Positions 1 to 7,687 of a stretch of DNA of 64,000 nucleotides are shown here, in pieces. The position numbers and the translations under genes were made by a program. The notes under the pieces were generated by a model. The model worked only from the letters and a program-made list of their open reading frames with translations, was not told the origin of the DNA and did no database searches. Positions within the stretch are counted from its first letter, which is position 1, and each line of letters opens with the position of its first letter. The DNA is from Nocardia lijiangensis NBRC 108240 (GTDB lineage: Bacteria; Actinomycetota; Actinomycetes; Mycobacteriales; Mycobacteriaceae). The DNA is taken from assembly GCF_001613045.1 (NCBI RefSeq), contig NZ_BDBP01000038.1, positions 24,353 to 88,352 on the forward strand, given 5' to 3'.

Positions 1-544
1 CGATCATGTAGTCGAGAGCGTCGCGCACCATGTCGCCGTAAGTCGGATCTGTGGCGCAAGTGTCGCGCAGCGCTGGGGCGCTCAGCCGCATTCCGCGGCC
101 GTTCTCGGCGTGGTGCATGTTCACCAGTGGCCACAGCAGGCCATTGATATGCGGGATTTCGTCCCACCATGTGGTTTTCGTGTGCAGTGTCTCGCTGGCC
201 CGCATTCGGCGGCCCGATGCTGTGACGGGTGCCGGGTATTCGGAAGGCGCGCCTCTTCGGTCGATGGCGCCGGTCGGCCCGGTTTTGAGGTTCACGGGTG
301 GATACCACACGCCGCGCCACACCGGGACTCCGAGATAGTGAGTACCCACCGGCAGTGGCTCGGCCAGTGAGATGTCGACCGTAATTCGGTGCACGGGTGG
401 CATCGGTTCGTCGGGGAACAGCTTCGCCACCATCGACAGGCAATCCGGTACGTCGAATCCAGTCACGCCGACGCCCTGCCGGAACCGTGGGTCGGAGCAC
501 TGCTGTGGGTCGAATTCGATCCAGTACCGCCGCGGCGTGGTCAT
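1..544 (-). CDS. hypothetical protein, C-terminus beyond window edge
   Basis: Reading right to left, an ATG at 544 preceded by GGAAGGAAA (about 6 nt upstream) opens a frame that stays open to base 1, giving 181 codons. The product begins MTTPRRYWIEFDPQQCSDPR and is rich in Trp, Pro and His. It has no signal peptide or membrane segment. Later features include a PVWRGVWYPP stretch and a WPLVNMHHAENGRGMRL stretch. I do not recognise the family. The uniform GC-rich codon use and good ribosome binding site argue that it is real. The C-terminus lies outside the window. A short possible ORF ends 23 bp upstream and could share a transcript. Confidence 0.6.
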   Translation of the reverse strand, partial: MTTPRRYWIEFDPQQCSDPRFRQGVGVTGFDVPDCLSMVAKLFPDEPMPPVHRITVDISLAEPLPVGTHYLGVPVWRGVWYPPVNLKTGPTGAIDRRGAPSEYPAPVTASGRRMRASETLHTKTTWWDEIPHINGLLWPLVNMHHAENGRGMRLSAPALRDTCATDPTYGDMVRDALDYMI

Positions 545-566
545 CCGCGATTTCCTTCCATCGGCA

Positions 567-779
567 TCAATGTCGAACGCTGACCCGATGGTCCCAGAGT
601 TGATCAGCGCCTACCACTTGATAATCGGCATAGAGCGCGTGGACGGGGTCGGCCGCCGACGAGGCGCTGAATTGCCGTCCAGCTTCTGCCGACGGCGCTA
701 CGACTTCCGCATCCCGCAGGCTCGTGGCAGCATAATCGATTGCAAAGCAACAATTTTGAGCGTCGACGCGAGTGCTCAC
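567..779 (-). CDS. possible small hypothetical protein (70 aa)
   Basis: A GTG at 779 opens a 70-aa frame ending 23 bp before the partial gene at 544, same strand. GAAGG lies about 13 nt upstream of the GTG, which is a weak spacing. The product has a Cys pair near residue 10 and an acidic, Ala-rich middle, with no recognisable domain. The open frame extends upstream without an ATG to a stop near 905, through sequence resembling a gene relic near 4.7 kb. It may be the tail of a decayed gene rather than a functional small gene. Confidence 0.3.
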   Translation of the reverse strand: MSTRVDAQNCCFAIDYAATSLRDAEVVAPSAEAGRQFSASSAADPVHALYADYQVVGADQLWDHRVSVRH

Positions 780-820
780 CAGCGGCAGCCGACCTTCTGT
801 GAGTGCCGATCGGGGACCGA

Positions 821-858
821 TGTCAATGGGTCGAGTTCCGCTTCGACGTCTAGGACCC
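821..858 (-). pseudogene. short gene relic, similar to 4681-4719
   Basis: On the minus strand this segment encodes LDVEAELDPL. The same decapeptide, in a longer open frame, is encoded at 4681-4719. The nucleotide sequences match at roughly 33 of 39 positions. This copy has one base fewer within the C-run, which shifts the frame. It looks like a degraded duplicate of part of a gene that I cannot identify. Confidence 0.3.
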
Positions 859-966
859 TTTCGAGCGGCGAGGTATGCGCTACTCGAGACTGGTGGCGAG
901 AAGAGTCACTCCTAGCGGCTGGTGAGGCGGACCGAACCCCGCAGCAAATCTCATATATGAAGCACC

Positions 967-1560
967 CTAGGCGAATCCGTGTAGGACGCCGTCGACGAGG
1001 CTGTCGGCGAAGGCGTCGTCGAGGGCGGTCGAGTGGAGTAGCCAGCGGTGGGTCAGGGGGGCGTAGAGCATCTCGATGACGAGGTTCAGGTCGGCGTCGG
1101 GGCGTAGTTGACCGGCGCGTTGGGCGCTGCGCAAGCGGGTGCGTATTGCTTCGTGGGTGGGCTGTTGCAGCTTCTGTTGATACAGCGCGGCCAGGGCGGG
1201 GTCGGCAACGATCTCGATCATCAAGGCGCGGATCGGGGCGCTGAACGATGGGTCGGCGAATTCGGCCGTGGTGGTGCGTAGTACCGCTTTCAAGTCCTTG
1301 GCCAGGTCGCCGGAGTCCGGTAGTTCGATTCCGGCTCCCTCGGCGCTCTCGCTCGCCGCCAACAACGCGTCGAAGACCACGGCGCCCTTGGATTCCCACC
1401 ATCGGTAGATGGTCTGCTTGCCGACGCCAGCCCGGGCGGCAATCGATTCAATCGTCAGTTTCGCGTACGGGACCTCGCCGAGCAGGTCGCGAGTGGCGTC
1501 GAGGATCGCGATGCGAGAGCTTTCGCGGCGGCGAGCGCGAGCAGGGGTTTGGGCGGTCAT
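967..1560 (-). CDS. TetR/AcrR family transcriptional repressor
   Basis: The product is 197 aa, starting at the ATG at 1560 (MTAQTPARARRRESSRIA); the longer frame to 1704 would run through the operators. Residues about 15-62 form a TetR N-terminal HTH, including the helix pair around TIESIAARAGVGKQTIYRWW. The rest is an all-helical ligand-binding domain with a TetR_C-like PTHEAIRTRLRSAQ segment. The gene is divergent from a hydrolase/SDR pair starting at 1675, and two palindromes lie between them, so it probably represses that pair and itself. The ligand is unknown. Confidence 0.9.
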   Translation of the reverse strand: MTAQTPARARRRESSRIAILDATRDLLGEVPYAKLTIESIAARAGVGKQTIYRWWESKGAVVFDALLAASESAEGAGIELPDSGDLAKDLKAVLRTTTAEFADPSFSAPIRALMIEIVADPALAALYQQKLQQPTHEAIRTRLRSAQRAGQLRPDADLNLVIEMLYAPLTHRWLLHSTALDDAFADSLVDGVLHGFA

Positions 1561-1574
1561 GACATGGATTCTAG

Positions 1575-1596
1575 CAAGACGATACGTCTCGTCTTG
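1575..1596. promoter_or_regulatory. inverted repeat overlapping -35 box; probable TetR operator 1
   Basis: Perfect 8-bp arms CAAGACGA / TCGTCTTG flank the spacer TACGTC. The right arm runs into TTGACA (1594-1599), a consensus -35 for the rightward hydrolase gene. A weak -10 candidate CAGAGT lies at 1618-1623. A repressor bound here would block the -35 box. Confidence 0.6.
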
Positions 1597-1633
1597 ACAA
1601 ACGGGCCCGTCATGGCGCAGAGTTCTGTTCATC

Positions 1634-1654
1634 AACGAGACGAAACGTCTCGTT
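1634..1654. promoter_or_regulatory. inverted repeat; probable TetR operator 2
   Basis: Perfect palindrome with arms ACGAGACG / CGTCTCGT around AAA, plus one extra A:T pair at each end. It lies between the predicted promoter and the ribosome binding site of the hydrolase. It shares the ACG-TCTCGT half-site with operator 1. Confidence 0.6.
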
Positions 1655-1674
1655 CCGGAAATGGAGGAGCGCAC

Positions 1675-2583
1675 ATGACCCGCGCACGCACCGGCAACGT
1701 CCATCCGGCCTCGAAGTCCACCCTCCCCGCAGACCGCACCTCACGCACACGGAGCGCCCTGATGAACACCGTCGCCACCTCGCCCTCCATCACTTCCGCC
1801 TGGACCGGAATGGTTCCCGTCGACGACACCGCGCTCGCGGTGACCGACACCGGTGGCACCGGCCAGGCCATCGTCTACCTCAACGGCGCCTACGCCGACC
1901 AGTCGCACTGGCGGCCGATGATTGCCGAACTCGGAACCAGCTTCCGGCACATCACGTTCGACGAACGGGCCCGGGGCAAGTCGAAGACCTCGTCCGACTA
2001 CTCCTTCGAGGCGTGTGTGCGCGATGTCGACGCCGTCCTGGCCGCCCGCGGGGTGATCGACCGGCCGATCCTGGTGGGCTGGTCCTACGGCGCGACAACC
2101 GCGGTGCACTGGGCCGAGCGAAACCCTGGCCGCGCCATGGGCGTGGTGTGCGTGGACGGTGCGATGCCCTACGGCCTGACCGGCGAGGAAGGCCGCGAAC
2201 GAATCCGAAAGCTGTTCCGCCGCATGCGATTCGTACTCCCGCTTGCCCGCCCGCTCGGCATGGCCGCGAGGATGAGCGCCGACGAGCACGCCGAGGTCAA
2301 TATCGAGATCAACGAGCTGGTCGCCGCCATCGCGCCGGTGCTCGACCGGGTCGTCGACCCGGTGCGGTACGTGCTCGCCACGGGTGCGAATCTCGGTGGC
2401 GGCCAAGAGGAGATGGAGGATGTGCGCGCCTCGCTCGACCCGGTGCTCGCCCGCAACCCGAACATGAGGGTGAGCGCGAAGGTCCCGAGTAACCACTCCA
2501 AGATCCTGCGCAAGGACTTCCGCGCGGTCGCCGAGGCCGTCCGCGAAACGGTTATGGAAGCAACAGCATCCGCAGGGCGCTGA
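1675..2583 (+). CDS. alpha/beta-fold hydrolase
   Basis: The product is 302 aa. The ATG at 1675 is chosen because GGAGGAG precedes it by 7 nt; an internal ATG at 1762 is a weaker alternative. The fold signature is clear: YLNGAYADQSHW after beta-3, then the nucleophile elbow GWSYGA with Ser137, and a late His in VPSNHSKIL. The first 40 residues are Ser/Arg/Thr-rich and may be a disordered leader. It is followed after 35 bp by a short-chain dehydrogenase, likely cotranscribed under the divergent TetR. The substrate is not predictable; small esters or lactones are typical of the family. Confidence 0.88.
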   Translation: MTRARTGNVHPASKSTLPADRTSRTRSALMNTVATSPSITSAWTGMVPVDDTALAVTDTGGTGQAIVYLNGAYADQSHWRPMIAELGTSFRHITFDERARGKSKTSSDYSFEACVRDVDAVLAARGVIDRPILVGWSYGATTAVHWAERNPGRAMGVVCVDGAMPYGLTGEEGRERIRKLFRRMRFVLPLARPLGMAARMSADEHAEVNIEINELVAAIAPVLDRVVDPVRYVLATGANLGGGQEEMEDVRASLDPVLARNPNMRVSAKVPSNHSKILRKDFRAVAEAVRETVMEATASAGR

Positions 2584-2618
2584 CGGCACCTGCCATCTCC
2601 AGACGAAAGGAATTTCCA

Positions 2619-3497
2619 TTGTCCAGAACCTGGTTCATCACCGGCGCCAATCGCGGTCTCGGCCGAGCGTTCACCGTGGCGGCGCTGGCTGCCGGCGACA
2701 CCGTCGTCGCGACCGCCCGCGATCCGCAGACCATGTCCGACCTCGCCACTGAGCGACTCACGGTGCTGCCGCTGGATGTTCGCGACCGCGATCAGGTATT
2801 CGCCACGGTGGCCAAGGCATTCGACGTCACCGGCCGCGTCGACGTACTCGTCAACAATGCAGGCTACGGACTCGTCGGCGCGCTCGAGGAACTGACCGAA
2901 ACCCAGATCCGTGAGCAGATGGACACCAATTTCTATGGTGCCTTGTGGGTTTCGCAGGCCGCGCTCCCCAACCTGCGCGCGCAGGCATCCGGCCACATCG
3001 TGCAGATCTCGACGGTCGGCGCGGTCGGTTCCCTGCCGCTGTTCAGCATGTACAACGCCAGCAAGTGGGCCCTCGAGGGCTTCAGCGCCTCCCTCGCCGA
3101 CGAACTGCGCCCCTTCGGCATCAAGGTCACCCTTGCCCAGCTGGGTGGCTTCGACACCGACTGGGCCAAGTCGAGCATGAAGTTCGCCGAGGGCATCCCG
3201 GCGTATTCGGCTGTCCGCGAATCCATCCTCGGCATGCGCGACTACCCAGACATGTCGGCCTTGCCGCCAGCCGTCGAGAAAACCGCGACCGAACCCGCCT
3301 CCGATCCGGCCGCCCAGGACGAATGGGTCGAAGCCGCACCGGAAGTCGCCGCCGCCGCCCTGCTGGACCTCGTCGACGACCCGAACCCGCCGCTGCGCAA
3401 GATCATCGGCCCGAGCGCGCATCAGATGGTCGCCCTGGCTCTGGACGCTCGACGCCAGGACTACATCACCGACCCCGAATTCACCTGGCCGGCCTGA
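2619..3497 (+). CDS. SDR family NAD(P)-dependent oxidoreductase
   Basis: The product is 292 aa, starting at TTG 2619 after GAAAGGAATTTCCA. It is a classical short-chain dehydrogenase: cofactor motif TGANRGLG (8-15), NNAG (79-82), and the active-site YNASK with Tyr145 and Lys149 plus the upstream Ser. The arginine after the first strand (ATARD) suggests NADP preference. It lies 35 bp after the hydrolase and shares its presumed TetR control. A two-step detoxification or catabolic unit (hydrolysis then oxidation/reduction) is plausible but inferred. Confidence 0.92.
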   Translation: MSRTWFITGANRGLGRAFTVAALAAGDTVVATARDPQTMSDLATERLTVLPLDVRDRDQVFATVAKAFDVTGRVDVLVNNAGYGLVGALEELTETQIREQMDTNFYGALWVSQAALPNLRAQASGHIVQISTVGAVGSLPLFSMYNASKWALEGFSASLADELRPFGIKVTLAQLGGFDTDWAKSSMKFAEGIPAYSAVRESILGMRDYPDMSALPPAVEKTATEPASDPAAQDEWVEAAPEVAAAALLDLVDDPNPPLRKIIGPSAHQMVALALDARRQDYITDPEFTWPA

Positions 3498-3630
3498 TAG
3501 CTCGTCGGCGACACGAGGGCTACGCCGATCTCACCCACCTCGAATTGCTCGGGACGACTACCTTCAAATCCGACGTGCACCGCCTCGCCCCGCGCTGATC
3601 ACCAACGACCAGCGATGTCTTCGGTGATCG

Positions 3631-3692
3631 CCCGGGCGGTCTGTACCCGGGCGCTCCGGGTGCAGACCACCCGGGCGATCAGTACCCGGGCG
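3631..3692. repeat. tandem duplication with four CCCGGGCG copies and a hairpin
   Basis: CCCGGGCG occurs at 3631, 3646, 3670 and 3685, i.e. two units 39 bp apart, each with an internal 15-bp spacing. Within the array GTCTGTACCCGG (3639-3650) pairs with CCGGGTGCAGAC (3656-3667) around a 5-nt loop, 11 of 12 positions. It lies in the leader of the gene at 3732 and could be a terminator of the SDR transcript or a regulatory leader. Confidence 0.55.
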
Positions 3693-3731
3693 GTCACCAG
3701 CGGTCTCCGCTTTCAGATCTCAGGAGGAATT

Positions 3732-4307
3732 TTGACACGTGAACTGGTCTATACAGGCTTCATGTCGCTGGACGGTGTAGTGGACTCACCGGGCGGCAAG
3801 GCGGAGGGGCACCGCAGCGGCGGCTGGGTGATGGACACCGAGTTCGTACCCGAGGCCTACTCGCTCAAGGGCGAAGAACTCGCCGACACGACCGCGCTGA
3901 TGTTCGGCCGGCGCAGCTACGAGGCGTTCGCCCCGTTCTGGCGCGACTCCGCCGACCATGCCGCGTACAAGGAACTTCCCAAGTACGTGGTGTCGACCAG
4001 CCTCACCGACGACGCCGTGATCGATGGATGGGGTCCGATCACGATCCTGCGGTCGATCGACGACATCGCCGCTTTGAAGCAGAGCGAGAGTGGCGCCATC
4101 TTCATCCACGGCAGCGCCGAGCTGGCCAGGCGTCTGTCGGACGCCGATCTGATCGACCGGTACAACCTGCTGGTGTTCCCGGTGCTGCTGGGGGAGGGCA
4201 AGAGCCTGTTCAGCAGGGCCGACCGGGACAAGCAGCAGCTGCGCCTGCGGGATTCCGCGACTTACTCCAACGGAGTGGCCAAGCTCGTCTACGACGTCGT
4301 GCGCTGA
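3732..4307 (+). CDS. dihydrofolate reductase family protein (RibD C-terminal fold)
   Basis: The product is 191 aa. The start is taken as TTG 3732 because a strong AGGAGGAA lies 4-10 nt upstream; an in-frame start at 3615 would run through the repeat array. The N-terminal VYTGFMSLDGVVDSP, the middle LMFGRRSYEAFAPFW and the late LVFPVLLGEGKSLF are hallmarks of the DHFR-like/RibD-C family. Members bind NADPH; most stand-alone ones in actinobacteria have no assigned substrate. It probably has its own transcript, ending at the hairpin at 4456. Confidence 0.88.
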   Translation: MTRELVYTGFMSLDGVVDSPGGKAEGHRSGGWVMDTEFVPEAYSLKGEELADTTALMFGRRSYEAFAPFWRDSADHAAYKELPKYVVSTSLTDDAVIDGWGPITILRSIDDIAALKQSESGAIFIHGSAELARRLSDADLIDRYNLLVFPVLLGEGKSLFSRADRDKQQLRLRDSATYSNGVAKLVYDVVR

Positions 4308-4323
4308 GCAGGATCGAGCGCGA

Positions 4324-4440
4324 TCACACGCGGCCTTCGTTGAACTGCCGTGCGGTACGCCCGACGTACCGTCGCGGCACGCGGGCTAGATGGAGTTCGT
4401 CGTAGTACCCGAGGTTGTTGCCGACATCGCTGGGGTGCTC
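4324..4440 (-). pseudogene. C-terminal fragment of an AraC-family regulator
   Basis: The minus strand reads NNLGYYDELHLARVPRRYVG followed by RTARQFNEGRV and a TGA at 4324-4326. This is the typical last helix-turn-helix of AraC/XylS regulators (phenylalanine/leucine-rich GYYDxxHLxRxxRRYxGxTPRxF pattern). Upstream the frame is closed by a TGA within about 12 bases and enters the terminator hairpin, so only about 38 codons survive. Confidence 0.55.
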
Positions 4441-4455
4441 ACCCTGCGGTCAGCA

Positions 4456-4495
4456 GCACCGCGGCAGATCGGGCGCGCTCGATCTGCCGCGGTGC
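4456..4495. terminator. strong hairpin, probable bidirectional terminator
   Basis: Perfect 16-bp stem GCACCGCGGCAGATCG / CGATCTGCCGCGGTGC with an 8-nt loop (4472-4479). There is no T-run, as is usual in GC-rich actinobacteria. It lies about 150 bp after the DHFR-family gene. Confidence 0.65.
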
Positions 4496-4582
4496 GCCAT
4501 GGGCGGGGCCCATCGCCGCCGGAAACGACGCTCGAGAATCCCGCGGAGATGTTGACGCGGTAATGGAGCCATTACAGGACGT

Positions 4583-4753
4583 TCAGAGCCGAGTCAGCCG
4601 CCACGTTCGCGGCCAGAGGTTATTCGGCTCACGGAACGTGAGGCAAGCTGTGAGCAAGGCATTGACGTGCAGCGATTGAATGTCAAGGGGGTCGAGTTCG
4701 GCTTCAACGTCCAGGGCGTCCTGAACCCACTGCCGCAAGTGTGTTTCCGCAGC
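4583..4753 (-). pseudogene. gene relic of unknown family
   Basis: A stop-bounded minus-strand frame of 56 codons contains HLRQWVQDALDVEAELDPL and FREPNNLWPRTWRLTRL before its TGA. It has no ATG or GTG at its beginning. The Trp-rich composition and the second, frameshifted copy of part of it at 821-858 suggest a real protein family represented here only by debris. I do not recognise it. Confidence 0.35.
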
Positions 4754-4870
4754 TCACACCGTGCAGTCGCGGGCCGGCCGAGCTGAAGTCATCGGAGGCG
4801 CGCAGAACGTAGGCGTATGCAGCCCGGGTGTCGTCCCGATGTCTTCGGTCACCAGAGAGACGTCAGCGGC

Positions 4871-5413
4871 TCAAAGGTCTTCAGGTCGATTGGGGTCACT
4901 GCTGCGGCCACTGTCCTGATCACCGTCGGTGCCGGATCCCTCGCCCGCCTTGGGTCCAATTCTGCGCGGTCTGGGCATGCGCCGGATGGCGGCGGCCGGG
5001 GCATCGTCACCAGCTCGTTTCCGTCGCAATGCGGCGAGATCGACGACATTTCCGTGATGCTCGGTGTTGCCCGGAGCATCCTCCGGGGCGGGGTGCCGCG
5101 CGGCACCGGGGTCGACCGGCCACACCCCTGTCTCGAGCTGCAGTTCTGACCGCAGCACGGGCCGGGTCGGGGCAGGATCGTAGACGGAGCCTTCCGAACG
5201 CCAAGGTTGGTGGGGATGGTCGTCGGCTTCTGAAACTCGCCGCGGTCGACGCGGAAGCCGGGTGACCTTCGACGTGCCGTCTCCCGCCTCGGAGGAACCG
5301 GCCTCGGAAGACTTCATACCTTCCAGCCGTCTGCGCAACCGTTCCACCGCATCGAACCTCGTCCCGCCGGACTCCGGCTGGGATCCCCGGTCCGGTCCTT
5401 CCCGGTCCGACAT
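4871..5413 (-). CDS. hypothetical disordered protein (180 aa)
   Basis: ATG 5413 (MSDREGPDRGSQPESGG) is chosen because it lies 4 bp after the stop of a 30-codon ORF and so is likely translationally coupled. The sequence is charged and rich in Pro, Ser, Gly, Arg and Glu. A short helical segment FDAVERLRRRLEGMKSSE lies near residues 19-36 and a second, NVVDLAALRRKRAG, lies near 125. There is no signal peptide or transmembrane segment. Overall it looks intrinsically disordered with two amphipathic helices, which suggests an adaptor or binding role. No family recognised. Confidence 0.5.
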   Translation of the reverse strand: MSDREGPDRGSQPESGGTRFDAVERLRRRLEGMKSSEAGSSEAGDGTSKVTRLPRRPRRVSEADDHPHQPWRSEGSVYDPAPTRPVLRSELQLETGVWPVDPGAARHPAPEDAPGNTEHHGNVVDLAALRRKRAGDDAPAAAIRRMPRPRRIGPKAGEGSGTDGDQDSGRSSDPNRPEDL

Positions 5414-5417
5414 CGAG

Positions 5418-5510
5418 CTAGCCGCCGACGAGTGCCGTGGCACCCGTCGGCGCCACGATCGCCGGTACCCCGGGCTGATCTCTGAGCTTTTTCCTGATTG
5501 CGTCGATCAC
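5418..5510 (-). CDS. 30-aa microprotein upstream of disordered protein
   Basis: GTG 5510, preceded by GAGGGAG with a 9-nt gap, encodes 30 residues: a basic amphipathic helix start (MIDAIRKKLRDQPGVP), then an Ala/Val/Thr/Gly-rich tail ending in Gly-Gly. Its TAG is 4 bp from the ATG of the next gene. A longer version from an upstream GTG (about 44 aa) is possible. It could be a real small protein, or a leader that sets translation of the following gene. Confidence 0.4.
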   Translation of the reverse strand: MIDAIRKKLRDQPGVPAIVAPTGATALVGG

Positions 5511-5671
5511 GTCCGTATTCTCCCTCAACCGCCATTTCCTGCTCTGTCGCACCGAGCACCGAAGCCAGGCTCGCGCGCCGTCGCCCACGTGGTGAATCCA
5601 CGATAACCGGCTATATGGGCGCGTCCACCCCTGGAGAGGGAGGCAGCCCCGTTCGAGCCGGGCCGGGTCCG

Positions 5672-5695
5672 GGCGGGCCGTTTGTGCGGCCCGCC
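5672..5695 (-). terminator. hairpin after alpha/beta hydrolase gene
   Basis: GGCGGGCCG and CGGCCCGCC form a perfect 9-bp stem around TTTGTG, 35 bp beyond the stop of the minus-strand hydrolase at 5730. Confidence 0.5.
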
Positions 5696-5729
5696 GAGCC
5701 GGAGCCCAGGGTAGTGCGGTGCGAGCGTT

Positions 5730-6491
5730 CTATCCGGAGGTGCGGACGGTAGCGCGGATGGTCGCCGCGCACAGCGCCGGGTCATCGATCATCGGGACGT
5801 GCCCGACGCCGGGGAGTTCTGTGTATCGCGCATCGGGGATGCGTTCCCGTGCGATCGCTCCGTTCACCGAGGGTGGAAAGATGCGGTCCTTCTCCGACCA
5901 GGCAAGTGTGATGGGGCATGGCAGGGTGGGCAGGGGGGCGACGCTTTCGTCGGTGCTCAGTATGTCGTAGGCGGCGGGGCAGTCGACGAGATCGTGTACG
6001 GCGCCGAGCGCCTGGGTTCTGGTGAGGCGATCGCCGTGTACCGCAACATCATTCATGATCAGTTTGCGGATGGCAGCCGAGCGCAGCAGCACCGGGGTGA
6101 TTCTGTGTCCGGCGTCTGCGAGTCGTTTCGTGCGGCGGAGCTTGGTGGTGGCGGTGGTTTCGTCGGGGGTGCCGGGCGTCCAGAATCCTGCCGGGGACAG
6201 TGCACAGACCGAGCGGGCGCGTCCACGGCGGGCGAGTTCGATGCCGATCCAGCCCCCCAGCGAGTTTCCGGCGATGTGCACCGTGCTCAGGCCGCGTTCG
6301 TCGAGCAGTTGTTCGGTGACATCGGTGAGGTGCTCGATCGTCGCCGTGCCCTCGATGCGAGGTCCTCCACGGTGCCCGGCGGCGGTGGGCACGAGGAGCT
6401 CGAACTCGTCGGCGAGCAGCGGAACGACTTCGTCCCAGGCGGCGGCCGACATCGTCACGCCGTGCAACAGCAGTAAGGGGTCTTTGTTCAC
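5730..6491 (-). CDS. alpha/beta-fold hydrolase
   Basis: The product is 253 aa from GTG 6491, with GGAG about 9 nt upstream. All elements of the fold are visible: LLLLHGVTMSAAAWDEV with the oxyanion HG, nucleophile elbow GNSLGG (Ser77), acid in WSEKDRIFP near 202, and His in PGVGHVPM near 232. Length and motifs fit small esterases, lactonases or C-C hydrolases. It is divergent from another hydrolase at 6747 across a 255-bp region that includes a MerR-type box. Confidence 0.9.
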   Translation of the reverse strand: MNKDPLLLLHGVTMSAAAWDEVVPLLADEFELLVPTAAGHRGGPRIEGTATIEHLTDVTEQLLDERGLSTVHIAGNSLGGWIGIELARRGRARSVCALSPAGFWTPGTPDETTATTKLRRTKRLADAGHRITPVLLRSAAIRKLIMNDVAVHGDRLTRTQALGAVHDLVDCPAAYDILSTDESVAPLPTLPCPITLAWSEKDRIFPPSVNGAIARERIPDARYTELPGVGHVPMIDDPALCAATIRATVRTSG

Positions 6492-6708
6492 AAGCAGTTG
6501 CTCCGACCGAACTGAGGACTCAGGAAGGCGCTGGAGTCAGCCGATTCGGTGCCAGCGCATCTGCGCAGTCTGCGTACGAGCAGTGTTGCTGTCAACATGA
6601 TCGAGGGTTCGTTGCGGTGGCGGTGGGAGGGGGCCTGCTGGGACCATGGCGGCGGGCGTCATTGCGGGCCGTCCGGCGGCTGTCGACACCGTACTGCCGC
6701 AGGCGAGC

Positions 6709-6732
6709 TTGACCCTGACGCTACGTAAGGGT
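6709..6732 (+). promoter_or_regulatory. MerR-type operator/promoter
   Basis: TTGACC (6709-6714) overlaps the imperfect palindrome ACCCTGACG-ctA-CGTAAGGGT (6712-6732), in which ACCCT, ACG, CGT and AGGGT are symmetric. This is the actinobacterial MerR-family box layout. It lies 14 bp before the hydrolase start at 6747. The MerR gene directly downstream of that hydrolase is the obvious candidate regulator. Confidence 0.55.
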
Positions 6733-6746
6733 TGGAGCCTTGTCGC

Positions 6747-7649
6747 ATGACGAACAACAGCAGTTCCTCGGCGAGGCTCGCTCCGCCGGTCGGCGGGTTC
6801 CAGGAGATCGACGGCCGCAGCATTTTCGTGCATCGATCGGGCAGCGGCGGACCGGCAGTCGTGTTCCTGCCGGGCGCGAGCGCGGTCGGTCTGGACTATT
6901 TCGGTGTCCAGCAACAGGTTTCGCAGTTCACCGCCGCCGTGGTGTACGACCGGGGCGGTACGGGGTACAGCGATCCCCTCCCGCTGCCGCGCACCGCCGC
7001 GGCGGTCGCCGTGGAACTGCACGAGCTGCTGAAAGCTCAGAACATCCCCGCCCCCTACATTCTCGCCCCCCACTCGCTCGGCTGCTTCTACGCGCATCGG
7101 TTCGCGCAGCTGTACCCGCGGGACGTGGCCGGGCTGGTCTGGTTGGACGGTCTGCACCGCGACTGGGACGACTTCATGCCGCCCGCGATGCAGCTGGCCG
7201 CGGCCGAGCAGATGGGAACTGATCTGGAGCAGCTCGGACAGCTGCGCCCTGCCCTGCGCGAGGAGCGTGCCGAGTTGCTCGCGGACTACCCGGAGCACGT
7301 CCGGCGGGCGCTGATCGAGGCCAAGGAGACCGACGAATGGATCGGGGTCGGCATCGCCGAGCGCAGCAATTTGACCGAACTGGCCACCGAACTGCGGGCA
7401 GGGCCGAACCTTCCTGATGTCCCGGTGGTCGCGCTCAGCGTGCTGGGCACCGACCCCGCCCAGCAGGCGGAGACGCTGCAGAAGATGCATGACGGCAGGA
7501 GGCGAATGGATGCGGCCTTGGTGAGCGCGGTCTCGCACGGCGAACAGCGCATTCTCTCCGACACCGTGCACCACCGGCTCTGCTTCGACCGCCCCGATGC
7601 CGTGGTCAAGGCGGTCCGCGACGTCGTCGACCTGGCGGCTCGCCCCTAG
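6747..7649 (+). CDS. alpha/beta-fold hydrolase
   Basis: The product is 300 aa. ATG 6747 is preferred over TTG 6732 because GGAG lies 9 nt before it and the TTG falls in the operator. Motifs are FLPGASAVGLDYFG, VYDRGGTGYS, nucleophile elbow APHSLGC (Ser110, with His before Ser as in many proline-iminopeptidase-like and prolyl aminopeptidase-like members), and a C-terminal region after VPVVALSVLG. It is followed 38 bp later by a MerR regulator, forming a likely autoregulated pair. Confidence 0.88.
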   Translation: MTNNSSSSARLAPPVGGFQEIDGRSIFVHRSGSGGPAVVFLPGASAVGLDYFGVQQQVSQFTAAVVYDRGGTGYSDPLPLPRTAAAVAVELHELLKAQNIPAPYILAPHSLGCFYAHRFAQLYPRDVAGLVWLDGLHRDWDDFMPPAMQLAAAEQMGTDLEQLGQLRPALREERAELLADYPEHVRRALIEAKETDEWIGVGIAERSNLTELATELRAGPNLPDVPVVALSVLGTDPAQQAETLQKMHDGRRRMDAALVSAVSHGEQRILSDTVHHRLCFDRPDAVVKAVRDVVDLAARP

Positions 7650-7687
7650 ACTCGGCACATTCACGTTTCACGAAGACGAGGGGGACG

